The notes under the pieces were generated by a model that saw only the letters and a list, made by a program, of their open reading frames with translations, had not been told where the DNA came from and did no database searches. The position numbers were made by a program, and so were the translations under genes. DNA of 64,000 nucleotides. Origin: Pseudeuparius sepicola. Lineage: Eukaryota; Arthropoda; Insecta; Coleoptera; Anthribidae. Of this stretch, positions 34,911-46,520 are shown piece by piece (positions within the stretch are counted from its first letter, which is position 1; each line of letters begins with the position of its first letter). The stretch covers positions 83,399,454 to 83,463,453 of the forward strand of contig OY987298.1 in NCBI GenBank assembly GCA_963920635.1, given 5' to 3'.

Positions 34911-35898
34911 CAGGGACTCTTTAAAATAAGGGGACCCAGCATGTCACAGTATATCACATAGGAAAAGTGAAGCCTTGTTTTCTGTATATCTCCAAGGAGA
35001 CCACAAAAGTGGGCTGGTACAAGGTTATGTTATGTCAGTGTCCAACTGCCATCAAGTTTTATGTGACATGCCAGTGCCATAGATTCCAAAGGAGGCAAAA
35101 TATTTCCCATCATAATTCACAATTTTTAAGTTTTCTAACTTCCAGATAGTCAGTTAAAGGTAATGCGGTCGCTTGTAGTAGTCCCAATAATTGCAACCAG
35201 ATTTTTCTTGTCTCACCTTTAGTAATCCTACAATTCCCATTACGTGGGCATTACGTATAAGTAAGTAGTTCAAAACAAAAATGGTATTTCCTAAATATTA
35301 AATTATTGAGCAGGTAGCTTCAGTCAGGTCTTTTTTAAACAGTTTTTATCTACAACTATAAGTTTATTTTACGTTTGTGAGGTACCTTGGGAGAGAAATA
35401 AAATTACAAAAATGAGCACCGAGAAAAACTACATGATTAGAACTAAGTACAAGACCTAATCTTATTAGTCCATCCCGAAATCTGTGAAAGTTCTTTGGGT
35501 AGATAGATTCAACAAGGGAAGAAAGTTCAAGTACGTACCTATTATACCTACATATTACAAATGGTTTGGTAACAAGGTGCAATAGCGAAAAATTCTCAAA
35601 TAAGCAAAATCAACACTGACTTACCTTACTTAAATTCCTGGAAATAATTGCAGGAAACCAAATTCAAATATAAAATAAATTTTATTCATTTGGCACTTGC
35701 CATATTCTGTGTTTGTTGACAGAACATTGTCAAGTCTAATTTTTAGAAATCATATTAATTTTTACTAACAATCAAAGTACCTGTTATGTCCATAGATTCT
35801 CCAATAAAATGGCATCATTGAGACCATTAGAATGGGGAAAGAAACGGCCTCACTTTGGAAAGTATAATGCTGGGTCCCCTTACTTTAAAGGGTCCCTG
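34911..35898. mobile_element. hAT-type MITE nested in the retrotransposon, 8-bp duplication TTGCTAAC
   Basis: CAGGGACTCTTTAAAATAAG at the left pairs with CTTACTTTAAAGGGTCCCTG at the right, and the repeats continue through GGGGACCCAGCAT (32 bp in all, 3 mismatches by eye). TTGCTAAC flanks exactly at 34903-34910 and 35899-35906. No transposase. It inserted after the retrotransposon did, just past the end of pol. Confidence 0.82.
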
Positions 35899-38774
35899 TT
35901 GCTAACTAAGTCTAATTTATTATCTCTTTTGTACAAGTTGCCAATTATCTTTTTATCTTTATCATATCCTATCAACAGAATGGGAAAAACTTTACCAGTC
36001 TGTATATATCGTATCTTAATGCTAGGGAAACATGACTAGTTATCTTTATCTTATCTTTATCTTATCTTGATGCATCTTATCTTAATGCTGGGGAAAACAT
36101 GACCAGTGAATTTTATCGTATCTTATCGCGTAAGATGTTGGCAACAAAAAATAACTTCTGTAGCTATCTTTGTTCAATTTAGATTTGTGATCATATGATC
36201 AAGGCCAATTTGGCATCTCTAAATGATAAATTGAACATATTTTTTTTGGAACAGCAGAATGTACAACTGAATTAGACTTGGTTGCATTTTGGTTGTCTGG
36301 TTATACTCTCGGTTATCTCATTATATTTGCGTTCAAACTTGTTTTTTTTTGTGGTGACGTAATACTGGACTTTCCAACTATTCAGATTACGCCATCAAGG
36401 GTAGTGGTGGGCTCTATAATTTTATTCCGCTCTGGATTGATTGGCATACGGACTTTAGACAATTGTCTATCGAGTGAGGTTAGTCGAACATCAAGTCTAA
36501 CAAAAACAAGCTATATTTTTGAGTTCGAGCTTTGCTTACACATCTCAAGCAATTAAGATCTTGCATTTTTACCTTTTATCTTAAGTATATTTTTTACTGT
36601 TTTGGTGTGGACCATATATCGAATATCTAGTAATTTTGCAGACATGACATTTTTGTTTTTTGGTTATCTAATACAAAGTTATCTTATTATCTTCATCGTA
36701 TCTTTGGGTTTTTGTATTAGATATTTGTATCTTGTTGGGTCTGTAAATTTTGCTATCAGTTTTTGTTAAAATTATTGTAGAGATGTTTGGTCAATAGCTT
36801 GATCTCTTGTCAGCTTACCTGGTTTGTAATAATCGTCAGATTATAATAATAATTTTGGTCAATAATAATGATTACCTTTGAATTTTTTAATGTCAGTAAA
36901 TTTTTCGATTTTTGAACTTAAAGTTAAATATTAGTCAATTATAGCTTGTGATTTTTTTTCTCCTGAGGCTTTTGCGAAATTGGCGCAGATTATCCTTTTA
37001 TCCAAAATTTTTTAGTTGTTTATCTTTTATTTCGAAGCTAATCTGAACGGTTCCTTGATTGATCTTTGTATCTCTGGGAGATGATAATAGAGCACACGAG
37101 CCTCCGGGTGATCGGCCGTAGCCCAGACAAGGAATTCCTTCTTGTTAGTGGGGTTATAACTTCCTTTTTCCCTTTTATTACCGTCCTCAAAATCTGTTAA
37201 AACGGAAACAATAAGCCTCAGTTTAATTTTCATAGCGTTCGTAAAATCCCTTCTGGAGTTCCATTTCTTCGTGGATCGAGACCCACTCTCTACACATCTG
37301 ACGTATGCGACAGGATGAAACCCTCTTACATACATTTTTGGTTAATCATAGTATCGTAGTATATAGTACTTCTCTTCATTTTTTTTTCCACATGAGTCTC
37401 TCTGAGTTCCTAGCATCACTAGTTGAATTTTTCCGTATAGTAATTAGTTCTACCTTTGATAGGTTAAATTTTTTTTGGGTTAACGTTGTCAATATAACAA
37501 ATTATCTTGTTCGGAATATACAGAGAATATTTTGATTCGGTTTAGATAGCACAAAATGTGTCCGGAAAATTAAATAACTTTTTGTGGTTCTTAATTCGGT
37601 ATAGATAGCACCTAGACTCTAGAGTGTCCGAAATAAGTAACCTAACGAATCTCGCGTAGGCTTATGAAGTGCAGTTATTTAGGACTGACCTACGGTTATT
37701 CACATTCATATGTTATCCTGTATATTTCAAAATGTTTCTTAAACTTTTCATTTTTTGCAAGTAATTACTCTATCCGAGTTGGTACTTTTACCTTAAAATA
37801 GGTTAATTTTGACAATGTTAAATCATAGGACTCAGAGTTGAACTATTTCTGGTAATTATTTTTTTTTCTTTTCTAGTTTTGCAATAGGTTATATTATCAG
37901 GTTTTCTTCTTGTTTGTTTCTTTTCCGCTAATTCAGGTGATTTTCCAGTTGGATAACCGGTGAGCCTACCTGTATAGGTGGCGGGTACTGTAGCTTTGGT
38001 CAAACTGCAGTATCTCTTCTGTTCTAACGGCCCATGGAATGATCGTGTGATTATTCTGGGAGGTGTTTGTCAGGATCTGTTGTATCCTTGGGTGTTGGGA
38101 TGGTGCATGTTTGTTTATCAGCGACGTCGGAACTCATTTGTGCCCAGCACTAGGTGATCTGTAGCTCTTGAAAGGTGCGTTTCAGACTGTCATGTGGCTT
38201 CCATGCTTCTGGAGGTTTCTTTCTCATTCGTTCCCCCCTCCATTTAGTTTGTAGTTTGGGTTTTGGGTTTTTTTTATTATCGGGTTTTAACAAAAATAAA
38301 ATAATGTTCTCTTGGTAGGTTAGATTGCATGCACTTTTGTATGCTGACGCCCAATTTTTCTTTTGCTTTTCTTAACTTACAAATTTTAAGTATAACAATA
38401 CCTTTCAGATTATTTGTGAATATCTCTGTCGTACTTGAATTTCAAAATTGACTATTTGACCAATTTTTTTTTCTTACTGTAAATACCGAACTAGCTTTTT
38501 ATCGCTTTTCTTTCAACTTTTCACGTAGGCTCTGGAGTGCGTATCTAGTATGTGACCTGTGGTTAAGTCCTACTTCTCGCGCAGGCCACGAAGTGCACTA
38601 CATACGACCTACGGTTAAGTCTCATTTTGTTCTCTCACCATATTGGCACAACCATATCCTACCGTTTAAAAAAAAATTCATAAGCATATTGCAGATTCAT
38701 GTCATTAGAAGAAGCAGAGTAAGAAAAATGTTTCACTGACGTTTCACATTTTTCTTTCTCGGGTGGTAATGGCG
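35899..38774. other. Retrotransposon 3' interior without env
   Basis: TTATCTT/GATAA-rich stretches occur at about 35940-36130 and 36670-36740, including a duplicated CTTAATGCT(A/G)GGGAAA block. No plus-strand frame looks like an envelope protein. One antisense frame at 37027-37335 is listed separately. GGTGGTAATGGCG just before 38775 is the only candidate polypurine tract and is imperfect. Confidence 0.5.
37027..37335 (-). CDS. Antisense ORF in the retrotransposon interior
   Basis: A 102-residue frame starts with ATG at 37335 on the strand opposite to gag and pol. It contains KKEFLVWATADHPEARVLYY and a basic start. It has more balanced composition than surrounding frames and higher local GC. 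No family was recognised. It may be a captured host fragment, an element antisense gene, or chance. Confidence 0.28.
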   Translation of the reverse strand: MYVRGFHPVAYVRCVESGSRSTKKWNSRRDFTNAMKIKLRLIVSVLTDFEDGNKREKGSYNPTNKKEFLVWATADHPEARVLYYHLPEIQRSIKEPFRLASK

Positions 38775-40859
38775 TGTAACGGAAATTTTGTCCCATTCCG
38801 TTACAGCGTTTTAGTTTCATTAAATTTATCAATTCATTATTGAACCACCCCTGTAACCGAAAGATAATGCTATGCTTATCGCGCATACGATCAGACTCTT
38901 CTTCTTCTGACATGGATTTGTATTTTGTGGTTGTGTGAATATTGGTCGGCGAGCAAGATTCCAAAGTTCAGGTATGTAACTAAATAATTCCCTTTGATTG
39001 CTTGTTAAAATAAAGTACCGTTTAATTTGTTGTGCTTATTTTTGGAGAATAAATACCTGATATTTCGATCATATCAAATTTATCTAATTAAAGTGATTTG
39101 TGATTACAGTCGATTCCCCGGTCAAGTGTCAATTTTGTCATTCATCTACCTAACCTTTTTTGTGGTACGAATCACAAACACAAACGGAAATTATATTCAA
39201 AAAATGTTAGTTTTTCATAGTGCCTTTCTATTAAGAATTTTCGCGGGTTAGCTATAGAATTCGATAGAACATTCCATAATCTCGAAACCGGATATCGTAC
39301 CACAAAAGGTTCTGATTAAGTTCTCGTTCCGAAGACACTTTCCATTGCGTTCTCGAGGTGCTCGCATCGTATTTTTGGCTTGGCCACTTTTTTCAATTTT
39401 ACATCCCTAATTTAGCGGTGTGATCAAGAGTGTATCATTGAAATTTTACTATTCATTAATTAATATTTGTTATCTTTCAATTTCATGTGAAACTTATCTA
39501 CTGGAGCCCTGGTTTTCTGGTGTAGTCAACCACGTGTACTACCCCAAGAGTTCAACTTCATTTCAGCCAGCACAGAAGGGGTCCACAGGGGCTCGAGCAC
39601 CGTGGAAGTCCGTGGAAACCCTGGTGAGTAGATTTTATCTCATTTATCTTTTTCTTATCGTATTTTTTGTACCGTTTTCTCGAGATATCTACTCACCTAG
39701 GTTCTACGAACTCGAGCTGTCCTCTGGATTTCGGCCTGTGTTCTGCACCTGATTATATTGCCGTATCTTAAACTTTTTTAACCTTATTAATTTTCAATGA
39801 TACCTCTCTAGGTCTGATCCCGAAGGAACGTAACGCAGAGTCACCTCAGTTTTTTTATGCTATTATCATTATATCATTGAATTTTCTCTTTTACGAACTA
39901 AATTTGTTTTACCTACCCAGAGAACATATAAGCGTGTGTTAATATAACTTTTAATCAAAAACAAAAATCATTCTCTTGTCCTAGTCTGAGGTTCAGATTT
40001 CTTTTAAATATCAAGTTTCAAATTGTATATCTCATTTTTACTAGTAAATATTTTGCATTATTTTCGCTATCTCTGTGCACAGTGTTTTTTTAAATAATTA
40101 TAAAGATAGCCTAATTAAATTAGTCATACATTGTTGTAATTAAGATAGTTTTACTGACTAAAAGTTTAAATTTATAAGTAACATAAATAACATCGCCTAT
40201 TAGTTGTCTGAATATTTTCTCGACTTAAGAGATTGGGTACTGCTTGGTTTTCGACTTCACAGATACTTCGAAGCTGTTACACCACACCTCCTCCAACATC
40301 ACAAGCTCTGGTTTGGTCACGTGCAGCTAAGCGACAGATCCACCAGCCACCACAAAGACCCACGTCCCAGCTAGTCGGCACTGCAGCGTTGCAGCTATAA
40401 GTGGTCTGGTTTGGTTCTCGCATATTGGGCACGAACTTACATGAATGTGGAGTTGAGGTATTGTGTCGAACTCTATTAATTCTACCCAAGTCGAAAGGAC
40501 AGAATCGAGCGCAGTTAAAATCTCAGTCGGTGTGTAAACTAAGGCGATTACTTAACCTCAATTTTTCAAATTTACTTCTGTTTAAATTCCAAATTTACTT
40601 CTGTTTAACTTATGTAACCGTGAGTAGTATAACTTCCTTTTGTAAGTTAATTTAATGCAAACAATTTTCAAATTGTAACTTTCTTTTGTAAGTCAATTCA
40701 ATGCAAACGATTCTCAAATTGTAATAAACTTGTTTTTAGAATATAGTGTTTTATTTGATCGCCTCATAACTAGCTCCAAAAGAAAAACTTGCTCTCCGCA
40801 TCTCGCTATCTCAATACATTTTTCTTTGTAGTTCTTTTAAGTAACACCTAGTTGTTACA
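38775..40859 (+). repeat. 3' LTR, 2,085 bp, TGTAAC...GTTACA ends
   Basis: The LTR starts TGTAACGG and ends GTTACA, forming the short inverted ends usual for Ty3/gypsy LTRs. The first 30 bp contain an additional CCGTTACA, so the end is locally palindromic (GTAACGG ... CCGTTAC). From 38805 it matches the 5' LTR. A length of 2.1 kb is unusually long for an insect gypsy LTR. Confidence 0.88.
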
Positions 40860-41913
40860 ACCTTAGGTCAGAATTTGTTTGCCGATCGGATCGGACGCAG
40901 TGGTCCCGCTTTTTCCCAACTGTTCTGAAAAATGGAAAGTTAAAAAACCCTGGTTGTGGGAAATTTTTGGTCATACTTTAACGAATGCTATCCCAGTTCT
41001 ATTGGGTCGACCCTATCCACTTGGCGATGGATTAATAGTAATTGTCACCTCGGCACAATAATTCGGTTGCTTAAGTTTTCTCAAGCTTGGGGTCCTAGGA
41101 AAATTCTTTCCATAGTACTTGCTGGGGGATTCAGTTTTCCCAACTGTCCTGGAAAACGTGTACGGAAAATTAAAAAAAGTCGTGGGAAATTTTGGAAAAT
41201 TCAAAAATCAGGCTAAGTCGCGGGTGGTTGGTCATATTTTTACCAATTTTTAGTCTCATAAGGATTAACATGGAAAAAGTGTGCTAGAACCGACATAGTC
41301 TATCTACTAACGAAATATACGCTTAATATTTTTACCAGTACCACCACCATACTTACATACTACGGAATGCGTAGATTAGGGTTGTTTCCTTCTACCAAAT
41401 TTTCAAAACAGTGGTGTTAGAAAAGACCATGATTAATAAACATGTCTACATATAGACGTTGTTGTTCTATTAAGTCTTTCCAAAGCCCATAATTTGAAAA
41501 TAAAATTTGAATTTCCGAATAAGAGCCGAATGTAAAAATACGTCATTATGTAGGGCCGAATATTGCTGAAAGCAAAGTGAGTGTGTTCAATTGTATTGGA
41601 TCTAGTTATTAATTACTCAATACTAAGTCACTGCTACTATACAAAGCAATAATTTAAAAGCTTTGAAGAACCCCGGAGCATATATAAGGAATTCCGGAAA
41701 ATATCAAACGTGTGCTGAAGAAGGCGGAAGAACTTTTACTTTCGTCGCTAAGATAATAAATTTTTCATATCAGATTTTTAAATATTGTTTCGCCATTGCT
41801 GGGTACTATTTCTGTAGAACCCTCTGTAGAACCATGTTAGAGCTAATGCATTTATTGTTTATTCAATTACGAGATAAATATATGGTCACAATACTGTGGT
41901 CTCGTTCTTGTGC
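40860..41913. other. No gene; repeat relative of the 17.4/27-kb family
   Basis: ACGAATGCTATCCCAGTTCT at about 40980 and the following CACCTCGGCAC block belong to the same dispersed family as 18.1 and 27.1 kb. Short open frames at 40879-41216 are inside this repeat. The remainder to 41.9 kb shows nothing I can support. Confidence 0.45.
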
Positions 41914-41917
41914 TTAA

Positions 41918-42357
41918 CCCTTTCGGGACTGCGGCCGCCTGGGGATATATGCCCGGTGGACCACAGCAGGAAGCGCATGCATGTATGTACGGTTCCGGTC
42001 CTTAGTTGCAAAACAGTCATTACATAACAACATATCTTTTCACAATGTAAATCAATTTTTGCATCCACCCACATGCAAATGAGCTTGTGTTCGAATTTAT
42101 TGATGTATTTAAGTGCACAAGTAAGTTATTTTTATGAGAAAGACCAACCAACTTTATGCTATTACTAGAAAATCAGCCAATAATATTAATTGGGGGCATG
42201 GCCAATGTAAAGTAGGCGTTCCAATGTATCCGTAGTCAACGCGTGTCCGTCCGGTTCCAGTCCTTTATCATGCCTCCCTGCTTGCGTTTATAGTCAGTTC
42301 CGGTCCCACTGACCCAACTTTTATATGCGTGTTCGTCCGGGTCTGGTCCCGAAAGGG
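41918..42357. mobile_element. piggyBac-type MITE, 440 bp, TTAA at both ends
   Basis: TTAA|CCCTTTCGGGACTGCG at the left pairs with CTGGTCCCGAAAGGG|TTAA at the right (TTAA at 41914-41917 and 42358-42361). Terminal CCC and a TTAA target are hallmarks of piggyBac. The subterminal parts repeat TCCGGT(T/C)CC words. There is no transposase. Confidence 0.8.
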
Positions 42358-42361
42358 TTAA

Positions 42362-43020
42362 GTATCTAAGTAACACACTCGTTAGCACGTTGGGTATATT
42401 ATATTATGTCCTTTTCGGTGTACTGGAATGAAGAAAATAAAGATGTAATCAATTAATTGTTTATTTAATAAAAGAGAAATTTTATCATACGCTACTGAAA
42501 TGGGATAATTATTATTTATATTATTGTAAAATTATACAATACTACACATTATACAATATGTAAAGAAGTGTACTCTGAATGAAAATATCAGTTTTTTAAC
42601 AACAAATAGAAAACAATATATTTGTGATAGAAATCTCAAATCTCCAAAAGGCAGTGCGATACTGTCTCCTAACAGAAGGGCAAAACCGCTAGAATTCCTA
42701 ACAATCACACATTGTACCTATCTCGTTGTTGCACACCTAACCGCATAAGAAAACATGGCATTTTATGTACGTCTTACATCAAAATGATCTTCACAACAAT
42801 AACATATCTTTGGAAGAAGGTTCATGACAGTGACCTGCATTAAACCATAATTTTCTCCTCTCGGGTCCAGGTGATAATCAAACAAAAATCTTGTTGCTGT
42901 TGTTACCTACTATTATTACTGCAATATAGTACGGGGGCCAGCGACAGATCTTGGTGACAATTTGATGAAGTTTGATGAAGTTGAAAACCCTTTTATTTCT
43001 TAAACCAAAGAACACTGCAG
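42362..43020. other. No gene recognised
   Basis: AT-rich DNA with several AATAAA and AATTAATTG words but no frame, domain or clear repeat boundary. Confidence 0.35.
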
Positions 43021-43192
43021 AATGGAATCTAAAATTCTGAGTCGAGCAAAGGTAAACCTTGTTTTATATGTTTATTTACACCATAAATAATTTAAAAAAA
43101 CTTTTCTGGCATAATTCTAATGGGGAAAAATTTGTCTGGCAAGTGATTAAAAGTAGTGTGCGCGATGCCTATCGGCCGCCCGCGTGCCTATG

Positions 43193-43951
43193 TGAATTCA
43201 ATAACTGGTGCGCAGCCAACAATCTCATGATAAATCATGGTAAAACCACTCAAGACCACTCAAGACTCAAAGAGGAAAATCTTCCTCTTTTTGTTTTGAC
43301 TTTCAGGGCAATAAAATTAATTCATCTGAAACAGCAACTTTTCTGGGGGTATCTATAGACAACCATCTGACATGGGCCGCCCAAATAGATATCGTTTGCA
43401 AAAAATTAAATAGTAGTTTTTATGTTCTAAATACGCTTAAAAACAATGTTGACAGACATGTATTGATCGACGTATACTACGCTTTAACATACTCTGCTAT
43501 GTCCTACAATATTATTGTTTGGGGGCAAGCCTCATATATTTCTCGGATGTTTGTTCTGCAAAAGAGAATTATTCGTTTAATCTTCGATCTACCACATAGG
43601 GAAACATGCCGACCAACATTCACCAAATATAACATTCTTACATTTTCATCTATATATATTTTAAAATTGCTTTGCTTTATTCACAAGAAAAGACTCCAAA
43701 TTCCTAACAACAGATTATATCACGAATATAATACAAGAAACAAACATGATTTAATGACTGAGATGCATCATTTGGAATGTTACAAAAAGTCCCCTTTGTT
43801 TCCTGGAAGTAAACTTTTCAACCTGCTTCCAATTTCACTAAAAACAATTCCATCGACAAATGTATTAAAGAAACATCTAAGGAAGCTCTTGTGTTCAAAA
43901 TCCTTTTATAGTATTTTAGAATTCACTGATTACTGTAAGTCCATGCAGTGA
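43193..43951 (+). pseudogene. C-terminal reverse-transcriptase fragment of a non-LTR element
   Basis: The fragment opens with FNNWCAANNLMINHGKT, the segment that follows the YADD box in LINE reverse transcriptases. After a frameshift near 43290 it continues with ETATFLGVSIDNHLTWAAQI, the usual thumb-region motif. A C-terminal tail follows (NKHDLMTEMHHLECYKKS, LFNLLPISLK) and the frame ends at TGA, 43949-43951. The endonuclease and catalytic core are absent. The family is jockey- or RTE-like from the tail pattern; the exact clade is not decided. A short ACCACTCAAG duplication lies at the break. Confidence 0.82.
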
Positions 43952-44082
43952 CAACTTAATGTATGTTTAGATTAGGTTAATATAACCCTGTACATTGTAT
44001 CAATATTTTATATTATTTTCTTGTTTTATGTTGACTTGTTTCTGTCTGCCTGTGTAGTTCTCGAAATAAAACTTATTCTATT
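43193..44082 (+). mobile_element. 5'-truncated non-LTR retrotransposon, 5-bp duplication CTATG
   Basis: CTATG flanks the insert (43188-43192 and 44083-44087). The 3' end has AATAAAACTTATTCTATTCTA, that is, a short TTCTA tail rather than poly(A). The comparison with the unfilled relative at 47.43-47.64 kb sets the borders. Loss of everything 5' of the late reverse-transcriptase region is typical of target-primed insertions. Confidence 0.75.
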
Positions 44083-44130
44083 CTATGGACCTAGACGCCA
44101 ATCCTGGCTGTATTAAAAAAATGGCAGTGC

Positions 44131-45236
44131 CTCCGCTGCCGGCAACGGTGCCCGCAAAATAAACTAATGGCTGCCGGCGCCGGTTTCTCCCTCAATATTT
44201 TTCTCGGATGCCGGCAATAGCACGCCAAAAATTGACTAGGGACTGCTGATTTTGAGTGCCCAAAATCTGGCCACATAGAATAAGCGGGGAACTGAAAAGT
44301 TGTTGCATCGAATTGAGTTCGAAGACTGAAATGTCACGTCTATTTGAAAAACGAGATATTAGTTATTATTGTGGAACCCTATATTTTACTAGATTAAAGA
44401 TGTTTATGTGCTTTAAAACCTGCAACTTCCACGCCCTTCCCACCTACTAAATTTATACATAATACCGTGTTACAAAAAAAGTAGGTTAATCTATTGACCA
44501 CAGATTCTGTCGGCTAAAGTGACGTTTCTCTTGTTATTTTTCATTTAGATTCTTCTACCTCAAATACAGGGTTCTAAAAGTTGATTTTTAAAAAACGAAT
44601 TTTATACAGGGTGTCCCGTAATGATGTGCAAATATTTGGAGAAAGTGTTCTGCAGGTAGTTTTAACTTTTCAATGTAAGCCTCCCCCGCGAAGTTATTCC
44701 AGAAGAATTTGGTTGATTTTTTTTTCTGAAAAACCGTTGAATATAGAAACTTGAATTTTGGGATACGTTACCACAGCTAGTTGAAAGACACTTTACGGTA
44801 GAATTAGTTTTTGCATCCTGTGTAAACACCCGAAACACATAATATTCGTCTCTTTTATAGAACTTTTTATTACCGCTTTCATTTGACTTCACCTGTTGGT
44901 AGATATATTATGTATGTTAGTTAGTATGAGCGGCTCAAATATTTTCAAATCTTTAAACTACTTCCACCCAACCTAGTATACTCGATATTGTAATTTGTTC
45001 AAAATGACGTTGTGACGTCATAGGTACCTACTAAATACAATATGACGGCCCCACAAGATGGGGATTACCTATTTCTTCACAACCTCCTTGACTTAGATAT
45101 CAAGTGAAAGGGTTTGATAAGATGAATGACGTCATACTAAATCCAATATGGCGGATGCCCCAAGATGGCGGACTAAATTTCTCTACCACCCTCATGACGA
45201 ATAAAATAAGTTTAGGTTTTCGTTAAGGTAATTCAG
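44131..45236. other. No gene recognised
   Basis: The first part repeats GCTGCCGGC words (44135-44225). TATACAGGGTGTCCCG at 44606 resembles element ends elsewhere. Duplicated ATGACGTCAT...CAATATGGCGG words occur at 45005-45170. No coding region. Confidence 0.4.
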
Positions 45237-46212
45237 TGCCAAATTGAGACAAATCAAAAAGGTTTTTAAAATCAAAAAGCTTGTCGCGCAAATTGTAAAC
45301 AAAATACTTTGGCAAGTAGGTAGGTACTTGCTTATCAACCAGTCACTGTCCAATCAGAGGCGGCTGGTGTGGTAAAATTTTGGCTAGGCCAGGCCAAGAT
45401 ATGAAAAAGAAATATAAATAATGCAAATATGAAAATAGTATGTAGTATAAAAGGTTGACTAGATTAGATTAGATTTATTTTCTCCCCCTATTTTGTTAGA
45501 AATACACATAACAACAATATGAAATAATTATGCTTTGCTATTTTCCCATCCTTTTGTTCGATGCATAATTCTAGAGTGGGCCGCTCACGCATAATAATAT
45601 TTTTTCTCGGCACTTCTGGCTAATGGCGATTCCAATAGCGAAACAACGATATCCAATATTAGTATTACTAGAACTAGCTGTAGCCTCAAAACAACTAATT
45701 TTTCTTTAGTTAGTGCCGTAATCACGAAATCACCCCGAAAAAATCAGCCGCGAACGGCGAAATACAGTACAAATAATCAAATACCTAATAACACAGGCCA
45801 GTATAAGGCGGGCCTAAAAGCCTGCAATACACCGCTAATATAAACTTTGCCTCGCGCCGCTGCACAGACGACACGCGCTGTTTCTATGGAGCTCCTATGT
45901 AAACGTGGTCGGCCCATTAGATTCGGGCCTATTCAGTGATTTTTAAATTGCGTTAAGACGACTCGGTGTTTTCGTTATGAAATAACTTTTGCAGGGACAA
46001 ATGAATTATTCTTAATATTTAGAAGATACTTTTATTCCTTGATGCTATTTTTCAATAAAATTATGCGATTATTGTATTTTCAAGATTATTGGGTAGGCCC
46101 GGCCTACCCTGACAAGCCGCCACTGTGTCCAATAAAATTCGTTATCTACTTTCATTATGAATATTTCGCACGACAAGCTTTTCGATTTCAAAAAGCTTGT
46201 CTCAATTTGGCA
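45237..46212. mobile_element. Outer inverted-repeat element interrupted by a hAT-type element
   Basis: TGCCAAATTGAGACAA at 45237-45252 is matched by its exact reverse complement at 46197-46212, and the AAAAAGCTTGTCG / CGACAAGCTTTT blocks pair further in. Removing the inner 45355-46125 insert leaves an element of about 200 bp. No duplication was found at the outer ends. Confidence 0.55.
45355..46125. mobile_element. hAT-type element, 771 bp, 8-bp duplication TGTCCAAT
   Basis: The left end CAGAGGCGGCTGGTG and right end (reverse complement CAGTGGCGGCTTGTC) are inverted repeats, with GGCTAGGCC / GGCCTACC just inside. TGTCCAAT flanks exactly at 45347-45354 and 46126-46133. CAGTGGCGGCT-type ends are familiar from animal hAT elements. 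No transposase is left. Confidence 0.82.
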
Positions 46213-46520
46213 ATAAATTAGTTTAACAAAAACTTATTTTATTCATCTTAGTATAAAAGCTTGTTTTTATTTTTTTATTCTTTGCAAGGATAGATTATTT
46301 AAATTTTAGAAAGTTTTTTCTCTTGATATTTTTCGTTAACTTGCTAGTTTGACTAGAAAAAATAGAATTTTTTTGTTTCCTATTTTGGTAAGTTAAAAAA
46401 GTAAACATACTAGGCGGGCTTAATTTTTGCCACTTTCTTATTTTACTATTTACAAGCGTGGTAGTGAATAGTTTTTCCTACATTCGGAAGCATTTAAATA
46501 AAAAAAATATTTTAAGGAAA

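Larger units (their letters stand above)
28061..40859 (+). mobile_element. Ty3/gypsy LTR retrotransposon, about 12.8 kb, broken
   Basis: Two direct repeats of about 2.06 and 2.09 kb bound an interior with gag, protease, reverse transcriptase, RNase H and integrase in Ty3/gypsy order. The repeats differ by a few substitutions and short indels, so the insertion is fairly recent. The gag and pol frames contain stops and frameshifts. About 3.9 kb between pol and the 3' LTR has no env-like frame and holds a nested hAT-type MITE. The 5' LTR lacks the first 30 bp present in the 3' LTR, so no target duplication can be read at that side. Confidence 0.9.
43022..44130 (+). repeat. Older repeat, interrupted by a retrotransposon fragment
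   Basis: 43022-43187 and 44088-44130 together match the reverse complement of 47428-47640, which lacks the 890-bp insert. Shared words include GAGTCGAGCAAAGGTAAACC, TAGTGTGCGCGATGCCT and, after the insert, AATCCTGGCTGTATTAAAAA. The family has no coding content I recognise. Confidence 0.75.

Noticed and set aside
34905..38774. An env gene of an errantivirus-type element
   Set aside because: No plus-strand frame of adequate length, signal peptide or membrane anchor between pol and the 3' LTR.
43059..43192. Extending the LINE reverse-transcriptase frame upstream to 43059
   Set aside because: The 5' part of that open frame lies in the older repeat shared with 47.4-47.6 kb, outside the insertion border.
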